From Kribbella capetownensis (GTDB lineage Bacteria; Actinomycetota; Actinomycetes; Propionibacteriales; Kribbellaceae): a stretch of DNA of 64,000 bases. Where the stretch lies: assembly GCF_004331485.1 (NCBI RefSeq), contig NZ_SJKD01000002.1:186001-250000 (forward strand), given 5' to 3'. Under the pieces are notes generated by a model. The model saw only the letters and a list, made by a program, of their open reading frames with translations. It was not told the DNA's origin and did no database searches. Made by a program: the position numbers and the translations under genes. This document shows positions 36,124-44,736 of the stretch, one piece after another. How positions within the stretch are numbered: position 1 is the first letter of the stretch; every line of letters begins with the position of its first letter.

Positions 36124-36579
36124 TTAGGGGACGAGGAGTACGACGGTTTCTGCGACGCAGGCGGGTTTGGTGGAGTTCTCCAACTCGATGACCCAGTTGA
36201 GAGAGACCTGGACGCCGGCCGCGGTCTCGACGGCGTTGGAGATCGAGGCGCTGGCGCGGACGCGGGTGCCGACCGGGACCGGGGCCGGGAAGCGGACCTT
36301 GTTGACGCCGTAGTTGAGCTTCGCGGTGACGCCGCTGACCGAGAACAGTTCGTCACCGAACCGCGCGATCAGGCTCAGCGTGAGGTAACCGTGCGCGATC
36401 GTCCCGCCGTACGGACCCTGCTTGGCGCGCTCGACGTCGACGTGGATCCACTGGTGGTCTCCGGTCGCGTCGGCGAACGTGTTCACCTGCTCCTGGCTGA
36501 TCTCCAGCCACTGGCTCTCGCCCAGTTGGGTGCCAACCGCGTGCACGACCTCGTCGACACCGGTGAACGACTGCGCCAT
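36124..36579 (-). CDS. MaoC-family (R)-specific enoyl-CoA hydratase
   Basis: 151 residues, hotdog fold. The hydratase motif is FADATGDHQWIHVDVERA followed by GGTIAHGYLTLSL (~35-70), with the Asp and His of DxxxxH as catalytic pair. It hydrates trans-2-enoyl-CoA to (R)-3-hydroxyacyl-CoA. The ATG at 36579 has a GAGGGAG ribosome site and is preferred to a TTG two codons upstream. The gene lies 25 bp downstream of a FabG-type reductase on the same strand, so the two likely form an operon interconverting enoyl-, hydroxy- and ketoacyl-CoA. Confidence 0.92.
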   Translation of the reverse strand: MAQSFTGVDEVVHAVGTQLGESQWLEISQEQVNTFADATGDHQWIHVDVERAKQGPYGGTIAHGYLTLSLIARFGDELFSVSGVTAKLNYGVNKVRFPAPVPVGTRVRASASISNAVETAAGVQVSLNWVIELENSTKPACVAETVVLLVP

Positions 36580-36604
36580 CTGCAACTCCCTCAGTCCTGT
36601 GTGC

Positions 36605-37360
36605 TCAGTTTCGGGGTCCGCCGGCGACGTACAGGACCTGGCCGGAGACGAAGCCGGCCTCCTCGCTGCAGAAGAACGACGCCGCCGCGGCGATGTCCTC
36701 CGGCTTGCCGGTCCGGTTCACCGGGATCGCGGCCGCGTTCGCCTTCTTGAACTCCTCGAAGTCCACCCCGACCCGGGCCGCGGTGGCCGCGGTCATGTCG
36801 GTCTCGATGAACCCGGGCGCGATCGCGTTCGCGGTGATGCCGAACTTGCCCAGCTCGATCGCCAGCGTCTTCGCCAGCCCCTGCAGACCGGCCTTCGCGG
36901 ACGCGTAGTTCGCCTGGCCGCGGTTGCCCAGCGCCGACGTGGAGGAGAGAAACACCATCCGGCCGTAGCCGGCCTCGACCATGTGCGCCTGGCAGGCGCG
37001 GGACATCAGGAAGCTGCCGCGCAGATGCACCGACATCACCGTGTCCCAGTCGTCCTCGGACATCTTGAACAGCAGGTTGTCGCGCAGTACGCCGGCGTTG
37101 TTCACCAGCACCGTCGGCGCGCCCAGCTCGGCGACCACCCGCTCGACGGCGGCGGTCACCTGGTCCGACTTGCTCACGTCGCAGCCGATCGCGATCGCCT
37201 TGCCGCCCGCCCCGGTGATCGCCTTGACGGTGCCCGCGCAGGCGCCCTCGTCGAGGTCGAGGACCGCTACCGCGTTCCCGTCCTTCGCGAGCCGCAGCGC
37301 GACGGCCGCGCCGATTCCCCGGGCCGACCCGGTCACGATCGCTACCCGCTGATCAGTCAT
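36605..37360 (-). CDS. fabG: 3-oxoacyl-ACP/CoA reductase (FabG-like SDR)
   Basis: 251 residues. TGSARGIGAAVALRL, VLVNNAG, FLSSTSALGNRGQANYASAKAGL with the Ser-Tyr-Lys catalytic set, and IAPGFIETDM plus a C-terminal SGQVLYVAGGP are characteristic of FabG. The ATG at 37360 starts the Rossmann fold; the longer frame to 37636 is antisense to the thioesterase gene and is rejected. It is upstream of maoC on the same strand and divergent from two thioesterase genes, so this block concerns acyl-CoA metabolism. Confidence 0.92.
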   Translation of the reverse strand: MTDQRVAIVTGSARGIGAAVALRLAKDGNAVAVLDLDEGACAGTVKAITGAGGKAIAIGCDVSKSDQVTAAVERVVAELGAPTVLVNNAGVLRDNLLFKMSEDDWDTVMSVHLRGSFLMSRACQAHMVEAGYGRMVFLSSTSALGNRGQANYASAKAGLQGLAKTLAIELGKFGITANAIAPGFIETDMTAATAARVGVDFEEFKKANAAAIPVNRTGKPEDIAAAASFFCSEEAGFVSGQVLYVAGGPRN

Positions 37361-37450
37361 CCGCGCTGCTCCTTCGCTCCGTGCTGCTGCCGGGGATGAC
37401 ATTACCCACGCTCCGTCACGCCGGGAGTACTTGGATGCGATGATCGCCGT

Positions 37451-37876
37451 GTGGATCATCACAACCGCCATGTCTACTACTGCCCGCTGCGGTGGGGTGA
37501 CATGGACGCCCTCGGGCATGTGAACAACGGACGGTACGTCGACTACCTGCAGGACGCCCGCGTCGACTTCCTGTTCCGGACCGCCAAGGAGCTCGGCGCG
37601 GACGACCTGGAGACCGGCCTGCTGGTGGCCCGCCACGAGGTCGTGTACCGCGCTCCGCTGTACTTCCGGCCCGAGCCGGTGCGGATCGAGCTGTGGATCA
37701 GCGAGATCAAGGCCGCCTCGTTCACCGTGGACTACGAGATCCTCGACGCCGAGCCCGAGCGCCGGACGTACCTCGAGGCGCGCACCCGGCTGGTGCCGTT
37801 CGACTTCGCCGCCAACCGCCTGCGCCGGATCAGCCCGGTCGAGCGCGAGGCCCTGTCGAAGCTGGTGGGCGCATGA
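37451..37876 (+). CDS. 4-hydroxybenzoyl-CoA thioesterase-type hotdog protein
   Basis: 141 residues from a GTG start. LRWGDMDALGHVNNGRYVDYLQDARVDFL holds the catalytic aspartate of the 4HBT/YbgC class (D in WGDMDALGHVNN, codons ~15-27). It hydrolyses acyl-CoA thioesters; the acyl chain is unknown. The gene overlaps the next thioesterase by 4 nt (ATGA). It is divergent from fabG. The arrangement of two consecutive 4HBT genes suggests either a heteromer or different chain specificity. Confidence 0.88.
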   Translation: MDHHNRHVYYCPLRWGDMDALGHVNNGRYVDYLQDARVDFLFRTAKELGADDLETGLLVARHEVVYRAPLYFRPEPVRIELWISEIKAASFTVDYEILDAEPERRTYLEARTRLVPFDFAANRLRRISPVEREALSKLVGA

Positions 37877-38292
37877 CGTACACCCATCCCGTTCTGGTCC
37901 GGTGGTCGGACATCGACTCGTACGACCACGTCAACAACGTCCGGTACTTCGACTACCTGCAGGAGGCCCGGATCGCGTTCCTCGGCGAGGTCCTCGGCGT
38001 GACCGGAGACGTGTTCGCCGAGCACTCGGTCGTCCTGGTCAGCCAGACCGTGGACTACCTGCGCCCGATCCTGCTGCGGCACCCGCCGTACGACGTCGAC
38101 GTCTGGGTCGACGCGGTCGGTACGACGTCGTACACGCTCGGCTCGTGGATCGTCGACCGCAGCGGCGAGAGCGAGGACGTGTACGCCAAGGCGGTATCCG
38201 TGCTCGTCGCCACGGACCCCGAGACCCACGCCAAACGCGCCCTGTCGGCCTCCGAACGGGCAGCCCTGCTCAAGCACGTTGAGAAGGCTTGA
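37873..38292 (+). CDS. 4HBT-type thioesterase (second of a coupled pair)
   Basis: 139 residues. VRWSDIDSYDHVNNVRYFDYLQEARIAFL repeats the catalytic motif of its neighbour, and the long helix and beta strands follow the same pattern. It starts within the stop of the first thioesterase and ends 15 bp before glbO. In M. tuberculosis a thioesterase-like gene also lies close to glbO (from memory of the Rv2470-Rv2475c region), so its position may be old. Substrate unknown. Confidence 0.88.
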   Translation: MTYTHPVLVRWSDIDSYDHVNNVRYFDYLQEARIAFLGEVLGVTGDVFAEHSVVLVSQTVDYLRPILLRHPPYDVDVWVDAVGTTSYTLGSWIVDRSGESEDVYAKAVSVLVATDPETHAKRALSASERAALLKHVEKA

Positions 38293-38307
38293 GACACTGG
38301 AACAGAC

Positions 38308-38727
38308 ATGAGTGACCAGCAGAGCTTTTACGACGCTGTCGGTGGGGCGGAGACCTTCCACCGTCTGGTGGCCGCGTTCTACCGCGGTGTCGCCGCCGAC
38401 CCCGAACTCCGCGCGCTGTATCCGGAGGAGGATCTCGGTCCGGCCGAGGTGCGCTTCCGGATGTTCCTGGAGCAGTACTGGGGTGGTCCACGCACGTACT
38501 CCGAGCAGCGCGGGCACCCGCGGCTGCGGATGCGGCACTCCCCGTTCGCCGTCACGCCGAGCGCCCGGGACCTCTGGCTCGGCCACATGCGCGCGGCACT
38601 GGACGAGATCGCCCTGACGCCGGAGCAGGACGACCAGATCTGGACGTACATGGTGATGGCCGCGCAGAGCATGGTGAACACCGACGAACCGCAGTACCCG
38701 GGCGCGATCGACGTGTCCGGCCGCTGA
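38308..38727 (+). CDS. glbO: Group II truncated haemoglobin (GlbO/trHbO)
   Basis: 139 residues. A 2-on-2 globin: FYDAVGGAETFHRLVAAFYRG at the start with the B10 tyrosine, GGPRTYSEQRGHPRLRMRH with proximal histidine H77, and the group II tryptophan in DLWLGHMRAAL. GlbO proteins bind O2 tightly and are linked to oxygen or NO metabolism and peroxide handling at the membrane (known for mycobacteria). It sits 15 bp after the thioesterase pair and 27 bp before osmC, so it is probably part of a longer operon. Confidence 0.94.
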   Translation: MSDQQSFYDAVGGAETFHRLVAAFYRGVAADPELRALYPEEDLGPAEVRFRMFLEQYWGGPRTYSEQRGHPRLRMRHSPFAVTPSARDLWLGHMRAALDEIALTPEQDDQIWTYMVMAAQSMVNTDEPQYPGAIDVSGR

Positions 38728-38754
38728 CCCCCTCTTCGAAGGAGAAACACGCGC

Positions 38755-39183
38755 ATGGCTACCACTCGTACGGCCAAGGCCCACTGGGAAGGCTCGCTGA
38801 TGGAGGGCGCCGGCAAGGTCGCCCTGGAGTCGTCCGGGATCGGCACCTACGACGTGTCCTGGGCCTCCCGGGCGAACGAGGCGAACGGCAAGACCAGCCC
38901 GGAAGAGCTGATCGCGGCCGCGCACTCGACCTGCTTCTCGATGGCGCTGGCGCACGCGCTCGCCGGTGCGGGCAACGCGCCGGAGTCGCTGGACACCCAG
39001 GCCGACGTGGACTTCCAGCCGGGTGAGGGCATCACCGGCATCAAGCTGTCCGTGAACGGCAAGGTCCCCGGCATCACCGCCGACGAGTTCGCCGAGTTCG
39101 CCGAGACCGCGAAGAAGAACTGCCCGGTCTCCCAGGCGCTGTCCGCCGTCCCGATCACCCTGGACGTCACCTTCACCGCCTGA
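38755..39183 (+). CDS. osmC: OsmC-family peroxiredoxin
   Basis: 142 residues. The two redox cysteines are C60 in AAHSTCFSMAL and C123 in AKKNCPVSQAL, and the glutamate of SPEELIAAAH is in place. OsmC proteins reduce organic hydroperoxides through a cysteine pair. The ribosome site AAGGAGAAAC precedes the ATG by ~6 nt. It is co-directional with glbO with a 27-bp gap, and a strong terminator follows, so the thioesterase-glbO-osmC run ends here. Confidence 0.94.
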   Translation: MATTRTAKAHWEGSLMEGAGKVALESSGIGTYDVSWASRANEANGKTSPEELIAAAHSTCFSMALAHALAGAGNAPESLDTQADVDFQPGEGITGIKLSVNGKVPGITADEFAEFAETAKKNCPVSQALSAVPITLDVTFTA

Positions 39184-39193
39184 TATCCGCACC

Positions 39194-39231
39194 CGACACC
39201 GACCAGGAGCAGTTGCGCCTGGTCGGTGTCG
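39194..39231. terminator. Terminator after osmC
   Basis: A perfect 14-bp stem (CGACACCGACCAGG with CCTGGTCGGTGTCG) and a 10-nt loop, beginning 11 bp after the stop. Confidence 0.88.
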
Positions 39232-39276
39232 TGTTTCTGCGAGACAGTTCCGCGCGGTGCTGGGCATACTGCGTCA

Positions 39277-39978
39277 GTGCGTGACGATGCCGACCTGCTC
39301 GACAACCACCTCGCCTTTCTCGCCGCACACCGCGGGGAGGTACGGCGGTCCGCCGCCGCGATCGAGGTGGTGGGGGAGGCGAAGGAGTTCTCGGCGTGGA
39401 TCCCGCTGACCGGCGAGGCCGAGTTGCCGGAGGGTACGGCGACCGTGCGGTTGGTGCCGTGGAGCGGTGCGGGCTGGGAGGAGCGCCTGTCGGCGGCCGG
39501 GTTCGAGCCGGCCGAGGTTCTCGTGCACATGGAGGCGCCGCCGGGTCCGGTCGACGGTAAGCCGCTGCCGGCGATCCAGAGCGACGAGGACGCGCGAGCC
39601 TTCGCCGAGGTGCAGGGTGCCGCCTTCCTCGACGACGACGATCCGGACATCGAGTGGTGGCGGGCGATGCTCCGCGAGAAGGCTGTGAAGAACTACTCCG
39701 CGCCGGAGCAGTCCCTCTATGTACTACGCGTCGACGGAGACCCGGCCTCGGTGACGCTGGTACTGCGGTCTGGACCGGTGACCGGGATCTACGCGGTCGC
39801 GACCAAACCGATGTACCGGGGACGCGGGCTGGCCTCGACGCTGCTCGACCAGGCGCGCCGGGATGCGGCCGGTGCGCGGCTCACACTGCAGGTGGTAGAG
39901 GGGTCGGACGCGGAGCGGCTCTACCTCAAGCTCGGCTTCCGTCCTGCCTTCCGCTCGCCGCACTTTCGTCGCCCCTAG
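39277..39978 (+). CDS. GNAT acetyltransferase
   Basis: 233 residues from a GTG. The C-terminal half is a GNAT fold with GIYAVATKPMYRGRGLASTL as the acetyl-CoA loop (~170-190) and LYLKLGFRP at the end; the N-terminal ~100 residues form a diverged additional domain. A CATACT -10-like box ends 6 nt before the GTG, so the mRNA is probably leaderless. The 3' end overlaps the convergent mscS gene by 53 bp, which is unusually long for this window. Substrate unknown. Confidence 0.83.
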   Translation: MRDDADLLDNHLAFLAAHRGEVRRSAAAIEVVGEAKEFSAWIPLTGEAELPEGTATVRLVPWSGAGWEERLSAAGFEPAEVLVHMEAPPGPVDGKPLPAIQSDEDARAFAEVQGAAFLDDDDPDIEWWRAMLREKAVKNYSAPEQSLYVLRVDGDPASVTLVLRSGPVTGIYAVATKPMYRGRGLASTLLDQARRDAAGARLTLQVVEGSDAERLYLKLGFRPAFRSPHFRRP

Positions 39979-40717
39979 CCTCGATCTCCGCTTCGGCCTC
40001 CTCCTTCTCGGTGCCGCTGCCGACGCCGGACGACGCGTTGCTGTCCGGGTCGCGGGTGGTCAGGTTGCCGACCCGGAGGACCTCGCCGTTGCGGACGTAC
40101 CAGGTGGTGCCGTCCTCACCGCGGAGTGTGGTGATCCGCAGCCCGACCGCGACGACCACGCCGGTCGCCTTCTCCATGTCGATCAGGTCGCCGACGCCGT
40201 ACTGGTCCTCGAAGATCATGAACACGCCGGCCAGGAAGTCCTTCACCAGCGTCTGCGCGCCGAAGCCGAGCGCGACGCCGATGATGCTGGCGGACGCGAT
40301 CACCGGCAGGATGTTGAAGCCGAGCTCGGCCAGCACCATCACCACCAGGATGGACGTCAGCACGATCGTCACGGTGCTGCACAGCAGGGAGGCGATCGTC
40401 TCGGCCCGCTGGGTCCGGCGTTCGCTGGCCAGGTTGTTCTCGACGAAGCCCTGGCCGATCTTCGACTTCGACAGCACCCCTGCGACGGCGCCGTTGCCGG
40501 TCCGGCGGGCGAACCGGCGGATCATCTTGTGCAGCAGCCAGCGCAGCACGAAGAAACCGATGATCAGCCCGGCGATCCGGGCCGGGACCATGAAGATCTG
40601 GTCGGTCACCTCCAGCTTGCCGTCGTTGCCCATCCGGAAGAACGTCGGGAACTCCGCAGGCAGCGAAAACAGGGGGTGACTGTTCGGGGACACAAGGTAG
40701 CTGGTCAGAATAGGCAT
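39926..40717 (-). CDS. mscS: Small-conductance mechanosensitive channel (MscS family)
   Basis: 263 residues. Helices ARIAGLIIGFFVLRWLL and ASLLCSTVTIVLTSILVVMVL precede the pore/beta region with the MscS signature LPVIASASIIGVALGFGAQ and VKDFLAGVFMIFEDQYGVGDLI. It forms a tension-gated efflux channel in the plasma membrane. The N-terminus (MPILTSYLVSP) is short, without the extra periplasmic helices of larger homologues, and the C-terminus is a charged tail. The start at 40717 is set by this; the frame extends upstream only as an antisense shadow. The 3' end overlaps the GNAT gene. Confidence 0.9.
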   Translation of the reverse strand: MPILTSYLVSPNSHPLFSLPAEFPTFFRMGNDGKLEVTDQIFMVPARIAGLIIGFFVLRWLLHKMIRRFARRTGNGAVAGVLSKSKIGQGFVENNLASERRTQRAETIASLLCSTVTIVLTSILVVMVLAELGFNILPVIASASIIGVALGFGAQTLVKDFLAGVFMIFEDQYGVGDLIDMEKATGVVVAVGLRITTLRGEDGTTWYVRNGEVLRVGNLTTRDPDSNASSGVGSGTEKEEAEAEIEARGDESAASGRQDGSRA

Positions 40718-40762
40718 CTCGCCGCCCGATCTTAGTAAGGCTGACAAGGGAGACGCGACTGC

Positions 40763-41764
40763 ATGCCCAGCCGGCTGGATGACGAGCTGTCCCGGCTCGT
40801 GAGCGCTGGTGTGCTGCGCCAGTACCAGGCTGACGCTCTGCGCGACGCGGCGGACGCCGAGATCGCCGTGGCACTGGCCGATCCTGGGCGCGCCCGGCCG
40901 GAAGCTCCCGCCCAGCCACCGAAGCCGAAGGCCCCGCCGGTCGTGTCGCACGCGGGCGCGCTCATCGAGGTGCTCGGCTACATCGGCGGTGCACTCCTGC
41001 TCGGAGCGGTCGCGCTGCTGACGATCGCGAACTGGGGTGAGATGGGACACGCCGCGCGGGTCACCACGGGTACCAGCGCCGCGATCGTGCTGCTTGGTGC
41101 GGCCGCCATCCTCGCGCTGCTGCGTCGTCAGGACCAGCTCAGCTCGGCGCTGGCGGCCCTCGGCTGCTGTGTGGCCGGGTTCGCGACGTACGTCGCCATC
41201 GAGGGGGAGACGGGGCGGGTCGTCGGCGTCGCGGTGGCTCTGGCGCTGGTCGCGATCGGAGTGTGGTGGCTGGCCGGCTCTTCGTTGCTCGTAGCAACCT
41301 TCGGGATCCTGGCCGTCGGCGTCCTGGTGCTGACCGCGGACGTGCTCACGCCGGACAGCGGTACGGCGACCAACACGGCCGGCATCGCCGGGACCGGGTT
41401 CATCCTGGTCGCGTTCGTGATGGCGCTGCTCGGACTGGTGCGGGACCAGGTCACTGCGTGGTCGCTGGCCGGGGCGGCAATGTTCAGCTCGTCGATCTGC
41501 TGGCTGGTCCAGGAGCGCGGCGAAATCATGGCTCTGGCCGTCGGCACGGCCGGTCCGGCCGCGCTGCTGGTCGCGTACGGTCGCCGGCATGCGTCGGCGT
41601 ACGCCGTAGTGGGCTGCGCGATCCTGCTGGTCATCTGGCCGACTGCGCTCTACCAGTTGACCGACAACGTCGCGGGTGTGGCGATCGGTCTGGTCGTGTC
41701 CAGTGCCGCGTTGCTGTTCGCCGTACTGCTGCTGAGTCGTCGGCGCTCCAACGCGAACCAGTAA
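40763..41764 (+). CDS. Polytopic membrane protein (DUF2157-like)
   Basis: 333 residues. The soluble N-terminus LDDELSRLVSAGVLRQYQADAL resembles the DUF2157 head, then a Pro/Lys linker and ten or so hydrophobic helices fill residues 65-325, ending RRRSNANQ. Function unknown; no catalytic motif is visible. The ATG at 40763 has an AAGGGAGA ribosome site. It lies 53 bp upstream of malQ with the same orientation, but the two seem functionally unrelated. It is divergent from mscS. Confidence 0.75.
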   Translation: MPSRLDDELSRLVSAGVLRQYQADALRDAADAEIAVALADPGRARPEAPAQPPKPKAPPVVSHAGALIEVLGYIGGALLLGAVALLTIANWGEMGHAARVTTGTSAAIVLLGAAAILALLRRQDQLSSALAALGCCVAGFATYVAIEGETGRVVGVAVALALVAIGVWWLAGSSLLVATFGILAVGVLVLTADVLTPDSGTATNTAGIAGTGFILVAFVMALLGLVRDQVTAWSLAGAAMFSSSICWLVQERGEIMALAVGTAGPAALLVAYGRRHASAYAVVGCAILLVIWPTALYQLTDNVAGVAIGLVVSSAALLFAVLLLSRRRSNANQ

Positions 41765-41817
41765 ACGCGGCGCGCGGCGTTACGCGGTACGGCGGTTGAT
41801 GCGGCAGACTCGCTGAG

Positions 41818-43935
41818 GTGACTGCTCCTACTCCGGCCCTTGTCGAGCTAGCGGTTGCCCATGGGGTGGCGACGGAGTACTGGAACTGGCAGGGCGAGCA
41901 TGTGATCGTCTCGAGCGAGGTGGTCGCCGCTGTGCTCGCGGCACTCGGGGTGGACGCCTCCACGCCGGAGAAGGCGGCCGACGCGCTCGCCGAGCACCAG
42001 CAGACGCGCTGGCGTCGTACGTTGCCCGCCACTGTGGTGATGCGGGAGGGGTGGACGCCCTGGTTCGCCGTACACCTGCCGCATGGGTCCAGTGCTGAGG
42101 TGTGGGTGGACATGGAGGACGGTGGGCAGCGGCGGGACATCCCACAGCAGGACCACTGGGTCGAGCCGGAGTGGATCGACGGTGTGCAGATCGGTGAGGC
42201 GACGTTCCAGTTGCCGGGCGACCTGCCGCTCGGGTACCACCGGCTCTGCGCGCGGCTCGGGACCAGTCCGGAGATCTCGGTCAGCACGCTGATCGTCACG
42301 CCGCGCAAGCTGGAGCCGGAGAACATGCGGCGCACGTGGGGTTGGGTGCTGCAGCTGTACTCCGTCCGCTCGCGCCGGTCGTGGGGGATCGGTGACCTGC
42401 ACGACCTCGCCGACTTGGCTGCCTGGTCCGCGAACGACCTGGGTGCTGGCTTCGTGCTGGTGAACCCACTGCACGCCGCGGAGACGTCCGGCCGGATGGA
42501 GCCGTCGCCGTACCTGCCGGCCTCACGGCGGTTCGCCAACCCGATCTACCTCCGGATCGAGGACATCGACGAGTACGGCGACCTGGCGCCGGCGGAACGG
42601 GATCGAGTCCGGGCGCTCAGCCTGCAGACGCGGGCGCTGAGTGAGGACCCGACCGCACTGGACCGGGACACGGTCTGGGCGGCCAAGCGGGAGGCGCTGC
42701 AGTTGCTGTTCGGCGTCCGCCCGTCGATCGGCCGGATCGCGGAGTACGGCGCCTACTGCGACCGCGAGAGCCAGGGGCTGATCGACTTCGCCACGTGGGC
42801 CGCGATCGCCGACGTGCACGGGCCGGAGTGGAGCAAGTGGCCCGAGGAACTGCAGGAGCCGGCCGCACCGGCTGTTGTTGCCTTCCGCAACGAGAATCCG
42901 GACGCGGTGGAGTTCCACTGCTGGCTGCAGTGGCAGATGGACGAGCAACTCGCCCGCACGCAGGCCCGCGCGACGGCCGCGGGCATGTCACTGGGCGTGG
43001 TCCATGACCTGGCTGTCGGCGTCCATCCGGATGGTGCGGACGCTTGGGCGCTGCAGAACGTGCTGGCGCCGGGCATCCGTGTCGGTGCACCGCCGGACGC
43101 GTTCAACCAGCAGGGTCAGGACTGGTCGCAGCCGCCGTGGCGGCCGAACGCGCTGGCCGAGACCGGGTACGCCGCCTGGCGGGATCTGGTTCGGGCGGTG
43201 ATGCGGCACGGTGGCGGGCTCCGGATCGACCACATCCTCGGCATGTTCCGGCTCTGGTGGGTGACGTCGCCGGAGCGGCCGACCGAGGGCACCTACGTCC
43301 GCTACGACCACGAGGCGCTGGTCGGCATCCTCGTGCTCGAGGCGACGCGGGCCGGCGCGACCGTGGTGGGCGAGGACCTGGGCACGGTCGAGCCGTGGGT
43401 GCGGGACTACCTGATCGAGCGAGGCATTCTCGGTACGTCGGTGCTGTGGTTCGAGCGCGACCGCGGCGGCAACCCGCTGGCGCCGGAGCGCTGGCGAGAG
43501 CTCTGCTTGGCCACGGTCACCACCCACGACCTGCCTCCGACGGCCGGCTACCTGGCCGGCGACCATGTCGAACTGCGCAACCGGCTCGGTCTGCTCACCA
43601 GACCGGTCGAGGAGGAGCTCGTAGTGGACGAGGCCGAGCGCGACTCGTGGCTGAACGCTCTCCGCGAGCGGCATCTGCTCAGCAACAGCGACGGCGACGT
43701 GGAGCGCATCGTCGAGGCGCTGCACCAGTACGTCGCTCATACGCCGGCGAAGCTGGTCGGCGTGGCACTGACCGACGCGGTCGGCGAACGTCGTACTCAG
43801 AACCAGCCCGGCACCACGGACGAGTACCCGAACTGGCGCGTGCCGCTCGGCGGTCCGGACGGCCAGCCGGTGCTGATCGAGGACCTGCCCAACAACCAGC
43901 GCCTCCGCCGACTGATCGGCGCACTGAATATCTAG
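41818..43935 (+). CDS. malQ: 4-alpha-glucanotransferase (amylomaltase)
   Basis: 705 residues from a GTG, the length of the actinobacterial MalQ with an N-terminal extension of ~150 residues. The GH77 active site shows D471 in LRIDHILGM (nucleophile), E519 in VVGEDLGTV (acid/base) and D571 in TTHDLPPTAG (stabiliser). It transfers glucan segments between maltodextrins and feeds glycogen/maltose metabolism in the cytosol. A CAGACT box shortly before the GTG suggests a leaderless transcript. No other maltose gene is adjacent. Confidence 0.95.
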   Translation: MTAPTPALVELAVAHGVATEYWNWQGEHVIVSSEVVAAVLAALGVDASTPEKAADALAEHQQTRWRRTLPATVVMREGWTPWFAVHLPHGSSAEVWVDMEDGGQRRDIPQQDHWVEPEWIDGVQIGEATFQLPGDLPLGYHRLCARLGTSPEISVSTLIVTPRKLEPENMRRTWGWVLQLYSVRSRRSWGIGDLHDLADLAAWSANDLGAGFVLVNPLHAAETSGRMEPSPYLPASRRFANPIYLRIEDIDEYGDLAPAERDRVRALSLQTRALSEDPTALDRDTVWAAKREALQLLFGVRPSIGRIAEYGAYCDRESQGLIDFATWAAIADVHGPEWSKWPEELQEPAAPAVVAFRNENPDAVEFHCWLQWQMDEQLARTQARATAAGMSLGVVHDLAVGVHPDGADAWALQNVLAPGIRVGAPPDAFNQQGQDWSQPPWRPNALAETGYAAWRDLVRAVMRHGGGLRIDHILGMFRLWWVTSPERPTEGTYVRYDHEALVGILVLEATRAGATVVGEDLGTVEPWVRDYLIERGILGTSVLWFERDRGGNPLAPERWRELCLATVTTHDLPPTAGYLAGDHVELRNRLGLLTRPVEEELVVDEAERDSWLNALRERHLLSNSDGDVERIVEALHQYVAHTPAKLVGVALTDAVGERRTQNQPGTTDEYPNWRVPLGGPDGQPVLIEDLPNNQRLRRLIGALNI

Positions 43936-43958
43936 CTTTCTGTACACGCCTGCTCACG

Positions 43959-43985
43959 AACCGTTGACAATAGATTTGAACGGTT
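43959..43985. promoter_or_regulatory. Inverted repeat over a TTGACA box upstream of the LPMO gene
   Basis: AACCGTT (43959-43965) and AACGGTT (43979-43985) flank 13 nt and overlap TTGACA (43964-43969). The site is ~75 bp before the LPMO start and is a candidate for sugar-responsive repression. It does not resemble the DasR consensus. Confidence 0.45.
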
Positions 43986-44057
43986 GTTTTCTATGTGGCA
44001 ACAAGAAGGCGCCTTCCTTCGCTGTCTCACCGCCCCAACAGTTGAAGGAGTCTTGGC

Positions 44058-44654
44058 ATGCTGCGAGCACGCAAGCTCAGCCTGGCCGGAATCGCCGTCG
44101 GTGCACTGGCGCTGGCGGTCAGCACCTCTGTCCCGCTGGCCTATGGGCACGGCTACACGACCACGCCGATCAGTCGCGCGAAGCACTGCGCGAACGGCAC
44201 TGTCCAGAACTGCGGCGCGATCCAGTGGGAGCCGCAGAGCACCGAAGGGCCGAAGGGATTTCCGGCGTCCGGGCCGGCGGACGGTCTGCTTTGCTCTGCC
44301 GGCCTCGCTCAGTTCCACGAGCTGGATGACCAGCGCGGGGGAGCGTGGCCGGCCACTCAGCTCACCTCGGGTGCGAGCTACACGTTCACCTGGCACCTGA
44401 CCGCACCGCACTCGACTACCGACTTCAAGTACTACATCACCAAGCAGGGGTGGGATCAGAACGCCCCACTCACCCGGGCCGCGCTCGACCTGAACCCGTT
44501 CCTGACGGTGCCGATGAACGGTGGCCGGCCGGCGAACGACGTCAGCCACCCCGGCACCCTCCCGAACCGGTCCGGACGGCACATGATCCTCGCGGTCTGG
44601 ACCATCAACGACACGGCGAACGCCTTCTACCAGTGTTCGGACGTCAATTTCTGA
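44058..44654 (+). CDS. Secreted AA10 lytic polysaccharide monooxygenase
   Basis: 198 residues. The signal peptide (LAGIAVGALALAVSTSVPLA) is followed by a predicted cleavage just before H31, which becomes the N-terminal histidine of the copper-binding histidine brace (HGYTTTP). The second ligand is H113 in TFTWHLTAPH, and a C-terminal AFYQCSDVNF carries the axial aromatic residue. Such enzymes oxidatively cleave chitin or cellulose. There is no carbohydrate-binding module, so it is a single-domain form; the fold with ARAKHCANG and a GLAQFHELDD loop fits chitin-type AA10, but substrate cannot be settled. It lies next to another secreted protein. Confidence 0.93.
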   Translation: MLRARKLSLAGIAVGALALAVSTSVPLAYGHGYTTTPISRAKHCANGTVQNCGAIQWEPQSTEGPKGFPASGPADGLLCSAGLAQFHELDDQRGGAWPATQLTSGASYTFTWHLTAPHSTTDFKYYITKQGWDQNAPLTRAALDLNPFLTVPMNGGRPANDVSHPGTLPNRSGRHMILAVWTINDTANAFYQCSDVNF

Positions 44655-44736
44655 TTCAACGGCACGTTTCGTGAATTACTTTCGTGGGAAGTGCACTCCT
44701 TGAAATAACCGCCCCGTATTTCGAGGAGTGTCCCCC

